The notes under the pieces are model-generated. The model was not told the DNA's origin and did not search any database. It saw nothing but the letters and a program-made list of their open reading frames with translations. Positions 39,401 through 51,400 of a DNA stretch of 60,000 nucleotides are shown here, one piece after another. The translations under genes were made by a program, and so were the position numbers. Each line of letters begins with the position of its first letter. Within the stretch, counting starts at the first letter, position 1. Location of the stretch: contig NC_134035.1 in NCBI RefSeq assembly GCF_964204645.1, positions 1,752,001-1,812,000 of the forward strand, written 5' to 3'. Origin of the DNA: Tubulanus polymorphus (Eukaryota > Nemertea > Palaeonemertea > Tubulaniformes > Tubulanidae).

Positions 39401-42400
39401 TCAAAAATCGCATTGACTGGCAACCAGTCTAAACGGACTAGTCCCAATATTGATGATGTAGTGCACATTCGACTCACACAGTACCCCTTATTTAATGCAT
39501 AGTGATTAGCAATATACAAATACATTGTTGAAACGGTTTTTACGCCGTCAAAAAACTATGTTTGTCCAGAAACCGCAGCAACCTCACGGCAAAAAAAAAA
39601 TATAATTAAGAAATCTTTTGAAATGAAAAAATGAGCACGCAACGTTCTGAATAGGCTACGTTGGTCCAGAAACCGGGTTCATTTCCTTGACGACTTTACG
39701 TTGATAGGTGGCTACAGGAAGTGTTCAGTCAAGCGGACGAGGAAAAGGAAGGCTTTCTCGCCGAATATGACATAATAGATTTAATGAAAAAACTGAATAA
39801 AAACGTCAGCACGCCGATGATTCTACAAAAACTGAAGGTAAATCGATAGACGGTAGACAGTTTTCATCCTCAGTTAAAGTTGGTTGATCACTAGGTTTAT
39901 TTATGTTATGGGTTAGGCCTTTTTTGATTGCTTGGAGTACAGACCTACCACCCCGGAGTTCCACAGAAAAATTCATTATTTTCACCAAAAAAAAAATCAA
40001 TTTTTGTCATGTCACTTTTTGATCTATCGTTTTTCAAAAAGTGTTAGTTTTCCTCATTTTTTGTATGGTTTGAATTCAATTCATCATAATTTTCATTACT
40101 ATTTCTGCAAATTATACAATTTTTCTGCAGTCCTCTCAATATTCTATGTTTAGAATACTCGAATGATGAAAAAATGTATTTCTTTATTTTTCCCTGTTTC
40201 TTTCTATTTCATAATGCCTGACATAAAAAAGTAATTAATTCTCCCCCTTTTATTTTTTGCCTTTCCTCTCATTTTTTCTTGAGAAAATCTGTTATCCGAG
40301 TAATTTAAAAAGACACCTTATGTATCATTTGACCCTGGATTGAAATGCGGAACTGCGGAGCGAGAGAATCGTTGAGAATTGTTTCGCGAACGAGGTTTTT
40401 AAGTTGTCACTAGAGTGTGAATTTTAGTAGGATATCAACGTTCACTATTCCATCACGTTGTTTTATCGTTTGTAGGAACACTCACACTATATGAATAGCG
40501 ATATCGAGGGTCGAGGTAGACTCTCTAGCGAGGAGTTTAGTTGTATATTCAAAGAAGTCACAACCAGGCCAGAAATCTATTTTTTATTAGTAAAGTAAGT
40601 CATCATTCTCACCCCCCCCCTTCCCCAACACGATTGATTGAACATCACTGTTTTGACCAGGTCCGAGACGATTTCAAATAGGATATAGAAACGTGGGCCT
40701 AATTGCTCAAAATTCATTTAGCTCGTTAATATCCTATCTATCTGTTTTTGAGCAAAACCCACAAACGATGATTTCGCAATGGTTTACTTTCATTTCTCTG
40801 ATGATTTAGTCCAAACTATCAGAAAATCACTGGAACGAACTTATGAGCAACTAGTCCCAGGTTCAACTGCTGTGATAAGACAATTGAATTAATCTTTCAG
40901 AGATGAAGCACTATAATAATATACCGATGTTTTTATTTGACAGATACTCCAGTAATGCTGATTACCTTTCTACAGATGATTTATTACTATTTTTAGAGGC
41001 GGAACAAGGGGTAAGTTTAGTATAGCTCCTTCATACCTCTAGACTTCAATAGGTGCATCCAGGGGTAAAATGCGAAGGTCTGACAAAGTTTTTAAGGGCT
41101 AGTTGAAAATTTTTAAAAATTCTGACTAGATTGCCAGAGAAAATTAGTTTGTTAAAAGATGCAATCTATGGATCTACGAAAGTCTCATATTAGACCCCCT
41201 GGATTGGCCCCTGCATGCGAAATGCTCTATGGCAAGTAACAGTACAATGTTACTCTGTTTGCATTTTGTACAGATGACTCGGGTAACCAAAGATAAATGC
41301 ATGGACATAGTGAATACATTCGAACCATCAAAAGAAGGACGACGGAAAGGACAACTCGGGATAGACGGTATGTGCTATACGCTAAGATAAAGTGCTTTAA
41401 ACTGAAAAACGCATTCCCTTATATTGATTATATACAGTGGAACCTTGTTACAAGGAACCTCGTGGCATCAGAAATTATGTTAAACTAATAAGAATATAGG
41501 ATTCAAGGATATAGGTTTAAACCACCAATCAGCCAGAAATTATGTGACTTTCCGTTTTTGATCTAACAGGGTCTTATGAAAGATCCTTAGATTCTAGGAT
41601 TGGAATAAAAAAATTGGGGCAGATACCAATTCCAATATGACTCCCCAGAAGGGACTTGTTTGCACGTACTGGTTGCTCAGAGCTGCTAACCTGTATCCGG
41701 TTGCTGAAAACTGATATTCAGATATTCAATTATTCTTCATTGACTTAAAAATCGTAACTTGACTTGAGAAGTTAAACGCAGTTCGCATCTCATATTTCAC
41801 AAATTATTTTCCGAGGTTTGAATCCCGGCAAATTTATTCCCATCAGTTTGATTCGAATAGTGCAACTCTGTGCAGAAAACCTGTTGTCGCTGCTTTGCGG
41901 CTATATTTATTTTTATTATTTTTTTTCAGGATTTACGGCTTATTTACTTTCCAAAGAATGTGATATATTCGATCCGGAGCATAAGAAAGTTTGCCAAGAT
42001 ATGACTCATCCCCTTTGTCATTATTTCATCGCCAGCTCACATAACACGTAAGTAACGATACGATACCCTCTACGGGGTTACTCGATGAGATATATCAATT
42101 TACCGGCAATTTACCGACAATTCAACGTTGAACCGTTCGGATTACTGAAGAGACTCCGAATAATACCTGATACGTGATCAGACCGGAGACAATCTACGGT
42201 CTCTCGGCAATATCGCTTGATTTATTCGGCAATGTTTTATAGATATTTAATGGAAGACCAGTTGAAAGGTCCGTCGAGTGTCGATGGTTATATTCGTGCC
42301 TTGAGGAAAGGATGTCGATGCGTCGAGCGTAAGCATGCATTTCTCTTTCATCTCTCTCTCGTGCTCCCCGGTTCTCGATAATAATGGGGCCCCGATGATG

Positions 42401-45399
42401 CTGCTGCGGCGAGTGAGGATGCGCTCGGAGTGTTCGGCCCCGTTTGATTGAGCTCTCTACGAAAAAGGAATTACGTGTATCTACTTTCACTTTTGATTGT
42501 TTTCGGCGTTTGAAAGTTTCTGGCAAAAATTACCGATGAAAGACAAATCAAATTCACACAATCAGAAAAAAAGGACAGCTAGCGGATATCCCGCGGGGCA
42601 TAGTAAGATTATAAACAAAATTTATTCATCAGAAATTAATACCTAAAGATAACGACGTTTCAGACAATCATCATTTAAATCTAAAGACCGTCACTTTAAT
42701 CATTTTAATGTTCTGAATTTGTTAAATTTTTTTAATGTTTATTCATTTTAATGTTCTGAATTTGTATTAAATGGGTTTTAATCTTATCCTGTGCACATTT
42801 CCCCGAATAAATCAATTATGGTTAGGAGACGAGCGGAGACGAGAGCTCACATCCTAATGATCACTGCATTAACTTGTTAGTTGGTGCTATCTTGAAAGCT
42901 TTCTTCTTAAGAGCTTTTTGTCACGGAAAATACTTAGATGCTTGATGCTTAGTGATTTTTTTTATCCCGACGGAAAGATATTACTGAGGGTCTTAATGTT
43001 CATTACTGATTAGTTTGAACGTTTCTCTCATATTTCAATGAAATATTCTTGAAAAATTTCAACTAGACACTGATCACACTTTGCTGAGGTTGTCAGCCCT
43101 GTTTATTGATAGCATTAATCTATAAATGAAACAATGGAATCCAACCTGAAAAAATTATGATTTCATTATTATTATTTTCGTCTCTTGAACACGCAGTTGA
43201 TTGTTGGGATGGCCCAAACGATGACCCTGTGATATACCACGGCCATACGTTAACGACGAAGATATCATTCAAGGCAGTCGTCGAGACTATTGATCAACAT
43301 GCATTTATAACTTCAGAGTAAGTATCTAGATTTATTCCGATCAAAACTCAACGAAAACAAACAACCAATTTTTGAAGCATTCGCATCCGCCTCCAAACGA
43401 TCAAACGCAGACCGAAGGGGTCGTACAAGACTTGCGCCAGAACCTAAGGATTTTGATTGCTCTTTAGGCGCTTTGTCAGAATTCAGGAAAAACTTGAGAG
43501 AATTTGAATATGCTAATGACAAAGTATTTCTTTATCAATACGTGATTCATGAAAAATGTAACATTTTAAACAAAGAAATTCCTCAAATTTAATCAAGGTT
43601 TTTTATGTTATAACATAAAAAAATCAGGGAACTCAGGGAATTTGTTAGTTGGTTCAAAAGTGGCGCACCTTGTGATCTAATCCTTGTTATTGTTTCACGT
43701 TTACATTGTAACCGATGTGTGATTGGTATAATTGTAGATATCCGGTGATACTGTCCATCGAGAATCACTGTAGCATCAAACAGCAACAAGCGATGGCGAA
43801 TTACATGATTAAAACGTTCGGCGATAAACTGTTACGAGCGCCGCTTGAACACGACAACGATCAACAACGTCTGCCGTCACCGGAAAATATGAAAGGCAAA
43901 ATACTCATCAAAGTAAGCAGAAAAATTTCTTGTCAATTTTCCGGAATTGTTTCAGACATTAGCCGACTCTCCCCTGCCATTGTTAGGTCTAAGCAGATTT
44001 ACCTTGTTTCTTGTGCCTTTTGTCGAAAGCTTTTTGTGATTAGCTAATAATGATGGTGGGGAAACTTGGGTGTGAGGATTGGGTGTGAGGATTAGGGCGG
44101 GTAAGCTGGCTACCCATATCGAAAATGGAGGTCATCGGCCTTCAAATATGGCGCCAGGGCAGCTATCTTTGATTTCTTGTTAGCCTGCAATATCTGATGG
44201 ATATCCATGAAACTTGACGTGAGAGTAAAGACAGGTTTAAATGTGTTCAACACAAATGAAATATGGATTTATAAGGTCATGGAGTACATATTAGTTACAT
44301 TCATTTGTCACCTTAAGGGTTTGAAGTTATGGCGATAGCAGTGCAATGATTGGATTTTTTTTTCAGTTCATAATTGATAATTTCCTAACTCCTATTTACC
44401 GCTGTCCCTTTTCAGTGTAAAAAGTTGGCTCATGATTTCGAAGGATCTGAAGGCTACGTCACCGACGAAGATGAGAATTCGGACATCGAAAGAAGGAAAA
44501 ATAATAAGCGAGTACGTATTTTTTTTTTCTCATCCGAACATCTTCGTCGTCGTATTTGATCTCGAGTTATTGATAACGTTCGTCTTTTTTAAAACGCGGT
44601 ATTAACGATGGCGATGATATGAACGATATCGTTTTACAGGAAGGATCGATGAAAAAAGTGAAATTAGCCAAAGAGTTATCCGATCTAGTCATCTATTGCA
44701 AGTCTACAAGATTCGAAGAGTTCTCTGTTTCGCAATCTAAACGTAAGTTCGTATCTCGAATAGCTTCTCAAAATGCCATTTCTTCTGGACCTTGGCTTTA
44801 CAATTTTCCTAGTGCTTTATGACCATGGTAAAATCCAAACTCACTAATGTCATCTTGTGATGAATGTGAGTTTTATTGACAATTTTTTGTACATGATTTA
44901 ATGGAAATAAAATTCATATATTTAAAGAAAACCATGGTCAAATTTGGCTTGTGCCTGATTCGTTGCACCTATGCCACATGGTTTGCATGCCAAATTTTAG
45001 CACTGGTCAAATTATTCCATGTGAATGCTAATTTGTTCATGAAGTGACTTGCAATGTTGAATTTGAATGAAAAACTTTTGTTGTTTCGAGGAAGGTTCCC
45101 ACTTAAAATTTTTGAAAAAATACATCTACTTAATCTCATCTCTTTTGTTTTTGTGTGCAGAAAAATACACAGAAATGTGTTCATTTTCCGAGGCGACCGC
45201 TTTGAAATTAGCGAATTCTTGCCCGGAAGAATTCGTCAATCACAATAAACATTATCTATCACGCATATACCCGAACGGTATGAGAGTCGATTCCAGTAAT
45301 TACAATCCTCAGGATCTGTGGAACTGCGGTTGCCAGTTAGGTTAGTAGCATCGGATATTGTTTAGTGAGGTCACATGAATTTCATTTCACAGACAACAA

Positions 45400-45442
<43 letters not shown>

Positions 45443-48400
45443 AGTCTGTCTACGTAAGTGAAAAAACCCATGATCAGAAAAAAGTATGAAAGTTGCGTAA
45501 CGGGGTATATGGAGATCGTAAAGGCTTAAACTCAATTCAAGTCTAACTATCTCTGAATAACTTTTAAGTTTAGACTCAATTCAAGTCTAACTATCTCTGA
45601 ATAACTTTGAAGTTTAGACTCAATTCAAGTTGAAAATCCTATGATAGTTTTTCTTTTGATCGTGGATTATTTCGCTTATGATTTCCTTTGTACTGGTGAT
45701 CTTGTATATTATCAATGTTATAAAAGCTGGTTTAAGTGAAGTTATTCGTCGATTCCAGTGGCTCTAAATTACCAAACTCCCGGATTAATGATGGACTTGA
45801 ACGACGGACATTTTCGTAAAAATGGTGCTTGTGGCTACATGCTGAAACCAGCCATCATGCGCGAGGAAATCGCGTACTTCAGTGCAAATACTCGCGACGT
45901 GATACCAGGTGTATCACCGCAACTACTACATATACGGGTACGTTATCGGTATGTTTGCCAAGCGTTTCTTAATGATCATACTGTCGTCCATGGACCTCTT
46001 TAAGTCCATTTCTGTCCAGTATGAGTGAATAGTGGTAACAGTGGCAGAAGTGGAAGTATGAGATATGTCGCAGTAGCAATGATGGTAGACAGATGGATCT
46101 AGGGTCAGATTCAGGGATGGGCTCACCTCCAAAATACGGCATATATGGTTAAAAGGGCACCCTGAAAGAAAGCTCAACGGAAAACATTACCTTTTATTTT
46201 TGGAAATGAGAGAACTAGCTTAGGGCAAACTTACATTTTCAGGGGAGAGGCTGTGCACCCGAAGCACTCTCCCTTTGGATCTGTTCCTGTAAGAACTGGA
46301 AGTGGCAATGATTTGAGAACGGACTTTCAGAGAAATGAGAACATTCTGATCAACTATGTATACTGTACATTAGTATTTCATCACTGCTCAACACGCTCTT
46401 TTCAGATAATAAGTGGATACCAATTTCCAAAACCTCGCGGGTCGGGGGCGAAAGGTGACACTACGGACCCGTACGTTACCGTGGAAATATTCGGCATTCC
46501 TGCTGATTGTGCCGAGGAAAGAACCAAAACTGTACCGCACAATGGTAACTATAGATACAATAGACAATAGACTGCACCTTACTCGGTACTGGGTCAACAC
46601 ATTAATCAATGCGATGAATTCATTTTGAAAAACTCATACTTGCCTGACTCTCAGTATATCTGCTCTACTCCGTGAAATATTCACAGTCCCAACTACTTAG
46701 TAAGGCGCAGTTAAACTAGTAGACTCCTCCTTACTCGCTAAACAGATACAGTTGGTGAAATTTACTAAAATTAGTTTGGAAAAACTGTTAATCTCCCTGA
46801 TACTGGTAAACGATGTATCTGGTCAACTAGAATATTTTGTTCAAAATTTCTGAATAAGGCACTGTTTACTGCATTTTATGCTTCAGATTCCATGCCAAAC
46901 AAAGTTCTCACTTAGATTTGGCTAACGTGAGCCATACATTTGCACGCTTACGCTTTAAAATGTTATCTTGGTATTTCAGGTCATAATCCCGTGTTTGATG
47001 AAAGTTTCGAGTTCCAGATTAACTTGCCAGAGCTGGCTCTCGTGCGGTTCGCTGTTCTCGACGATGAATACATCGGAGATGAGTTTATAGGTCAACATAC
47101 AATACCATTCGAATGCATGCAAACTGGTAAATATCGATTTAAATAGCTTTAGTTAGAGCCCTTCCATTTAATTACATTGACTTCTTTTTCAAGACGAAAT
47201 CGAAGGGTAAAGGGAACAAAAGAATTTTAAGATTGGTCGTTGGTTTGATTTTCATATTTTTTCAATGTTTAAAGTTGCGCGATTGTTTCTGATTTTGCAG
47301 GTTATCGTCACGTGCGCTTGTATTCAAACACAGGAGAATTACTGGAAAACTGCACTCTATTTGTACACGTAGCAATAACCAACAAACCAGGGGGTGGGGT
47401 AAGTACGGAATGCAATCCAAATTTAATCATCAATTTAGATAATGTGGATATTTCCATCAGAATGATGAGGACTTCTGCCAGCAGCTGGTACGCCTAACAA
47501 TAGGACATGGTTAATTGAAATTTAGTGCATATTCTATTAACTTTTTTTGCTATTGATTATCAAAAAAGGACGAATCTTAAATCTAGAAATATTGTATTCT
47601 CACGATGCGTTGGAAAACATCACTTTATGAATTTAATTGTGCGTTATTGAATTTGAAAAAATAACTGACCTCACTTGCCATAAGTGGTATCCATTATGTT
47701 GTAGTTGACCACGGATATATTTGAATATGACTCGAGGTCATCGTTTTGATGACTTTCTGAAACCGTTTTCTTATGACGTATTGCAGAAAGGCAGTCGCCG
47801 TGGTTACGGACATCAAAAACGCGGGCGAAAACGTCGTGAATACACGAGCATGAAGCACATAGGGCTGAAGAGCATAGACGAAACTTTCAAAGTGAGTTGA
47901 TCCTTTCAGTGATAGAGTTTTATACCCTATATCCGCTGATGGGAAGGATGCAAGCCTATCCTTTGTGACTGACGACTTCAATTTCGAATAGTGCTTTATT
48001 AAAGAATGTGTTTTTTACTGGTATTTACCAGTTTACCAAACATTTACCGGTAAATCATGACACAGAACAGGAGAGGATCTAGGGCCTGATTTAGGGAGGG
48101 GTGCACCCCTAGAATAGAACATATCATATAATTTAAAGGGGACCGCGATAGAAAGCTCATCAGGAAATGGTAACTCATTTTTGGAAATACAGAGAAAAAG
48201 CTTACGAATTTAAACTTCTAAACCATGGCTTAAATTCATATTCCTTTAAGATTTCACAGCAACTTGACATTCTTAGGGGGCTGTTCACCCCTTGCACCAT
48301 CCCCTTCGATAGCCGGTTCAATGATCGTGCTATGTTTCAGATTCATTAGTTTCCATTAACCTATTGAAACATTTTCTGAAGCTCGTTGTAACGAGGTTCT

Positions 48401-51400
48401 ATTGTATGTATTTGACCGATGTTTCATCGTTGTGCGTTACGTAAGAGGAATGTTTCGTTAATTTCACAGATGGCCATTCAACCGTTACGAGATGCTGCTG
48501 ATTTACGCGACAACGTACAGGTGGCGCTCGGGTCGTTTAAAGAAGCGTGCGGTCTGGCTCCGATATCGAACATTAAACAGTGTATACGCACGCTGTCATC
48601 GAGAATTTCCACGTCCGGCGAACGAATCAATCTATTACTAACCATCAAATCAGAGGTAAGGCCATCGACCGGATACGTAGCGAATAGCGACCAAAGGGTT
48701 AACATAAGTTTTTATTAATATTTCTAGTTCTTACGCGCTTCGAATTCATCCCGTTTTTTATTTTTTTGCCTTTTTCGCATTTTTATTGATATAGTAACAT
48801 ATCGTACATGTATTTGTATATATATATCTATTGACGCTGGCGTATTCTGTAGGCGATTCCACCATTGCCGAATTCCGGCTTCGTCAACAACGGTCATTTC
48901 CTCAAACAGGCGATCGTTAGCGCGTTTCAAACGACTCTCATTCGTCCGCCGGTCATCGTTCAGGTATATAACACAACAACAAACACTTCAAACGCAAAAA
49001 CGACCAACAATCACGACGTGGCTATGTATTCTGTATCTATTTTAAATGCGAACAACTTATCGTCGCTTGCCTGAATCTCCTCCCGAGCTCGTAGATGAGA
49101 CAACGGAATATGCAAAGCCTAGCGCTCAGCGAGACATAAGATAGAAATGCTTGTGTGCCTTGCTCCGAAATGTCGAGTTCATTTTACTGAAACCAAAATA
49201 CCTCTTTCCAATTGATTCGGCCAAAAGAATTTGTTAACTACTCTCACGTCTTGTTCTGTATGCACCGTTGATGTCGCTTTTTGAAAAGTCTACTGCCCTT
49301 CGCGCGCTCCACGGCAAGTGATGATCAGTTGTGCGCCGATGTTGCTAAAGATGTGTTATGTATTATTTTTCGAGTCGATCGGTTTCACAAACGATACGTT
49401 CAAAAATGAACGCTTCGTCGAAATTCCACACGACGAAGAGATATCAGCGACACCTATATGTAACGAGGAAAACGAATGCGGTTGAGATCCGGTTAAAATA
49501 TAGTATATCATCATCATAATGCACGCTTTCTTGTTAACAGTTGACCCTCAATTATTCGCCATCATCAGTTTTTCCCCAGATTTTGTTTCCTTAATTATAG
49601 AGATTTAGTTCATCGTCGATTATCCTCTAAACTATTTTGAACTAGTGACTAGTGTCGAAACCAACTGTTCCCCTCTCCGTTTACGACCAATCAATTCACA
49701 GTTCTAGACCTGATCCTGCTTGTGTTTTTAACAAATTCATTTGTTGCTATTTCATTTGCTTCACTTTTTGTTAGTGCAGATGCTAATAAGTGGTGATACC
49801 AGTGGTTTTATTCAGCTAGCATGGCTACAGGTGACAAGGCTTCCTGCGCAGCAGAATGAATTCCTAATCCATCCCCAAGTCACCGTGGGCCCAAAAAATG
49901 ATCTAAAATCTAGAATATCAAAAGTGTGTTTTTCCGATCATTCTAGATAATCACGAATAACTTTAAACGCATAAATCATTGTTTTCAAAAACGGGCAACT
50001 TCGCCGAATTAATCGAACACTAGGGGGAGCCACTTTGGCTATGTTTGTTGAGCAGTTAAACTGATGTTCAGTTATCCTAGATGATCCACCATCAAGACAA
50101 TTCAGAGTTGACTGTACATGTAATTCATCGTAATTCAGTTATTTAGTTGAGAATGTATTTGTATTTATGAATGAATGGAATATGGCTTCTTGTTTCCGGC
50201 TGTTTTTCAGTTGCTGTGTTTGAGTACTTGAAGTTGAAAAATATAATGTATTGTCGATGTATATTTGGTCAAAAACTTCCCCAAATACCATGAAAAATGT
50301 CCCCAAGATTATTTTGAAAACGTTTCTGAAGATGCTGCGCTACTTAACGTTGCGATATAATGTTTTTTAAACTGTAATAATCTCCCTGCGTTATGGATAT
50401 GAACTGGTGCATGTATTAACTGCGGTAGACTCACTCCATGTGTACGTCGGTTTTAGGCAATTAAACACAAACACGTGTAAACAATGGTGAAGGTTAATAC
50501 AGCATGAATGGTAGCATTACATACATGTTATATAGGTGTTAAAACCCTTTCAGTGCTGAATAATTAATGTCCGAAAGTGCTAGAGATAATTTGAAATTTT
50601 AAAAAAATTCCCCCAGTGCGTTGAATAATGGGAATATCACTATAGTGCCTTTACACCGCATTGCGGTGTATCATTAGTAACTTATATTTAACCATGTTTG
50701 ACAGGTGCTGCCATTTTTCAATGATGATAAAAACTATTTATTAATAACATCAATACACCGCATCGCGGTGTAGTTGCACTGAAAGGGTTAATCGAATACA
50801 GCGCACCACGAGGTTTCTTTTTTATACAGGTGTACTTAATGAATTAATCATCATTTCTTGAGATAGATATGTAATAGATGCGTATTCATGGATGATCATT
50901 TGTTCTGTTTCAGTACCCGTCATTAGAGGCGCAAGGCAGCATTCCTGAAATACTAAAACGCCCGCTTATCACTTTCGACGAGGTAACAAATTATGGATAT
51001 CTTTATTGTTAGATGATAATACTTCAATAACTAGGGCTGGCCCAGGCTCTTTCTGTTAAACTAATTGGGTATTCAACCTTTTTTTAATGAATTGCCATTG
51101 ACTCTCAAATCTAGCCCCTGGATCCATCCCTGATTATGAATCTTCATGTAATCAATTATGTATTTTTAGCTTGTCGCGTCATGTAGGAATCTCATACAGA
51201 GTGCAGACTCAGTCAATCATAGGGTAAGTGTTGATTTCAGGTTTTCATGCTGAAAAACTTGTTCCGGATGCTCTAATTGTGTTCGTATAGAAAACTACAC
51301 CCAATTCTCTAGCGTCGGGACTGAGTGTAAATATCTCACTGGATACCAAGTTAGAAATGTTGGAAATTTTTGATTTTCCAAATAAATTAAAAATTAAAAA

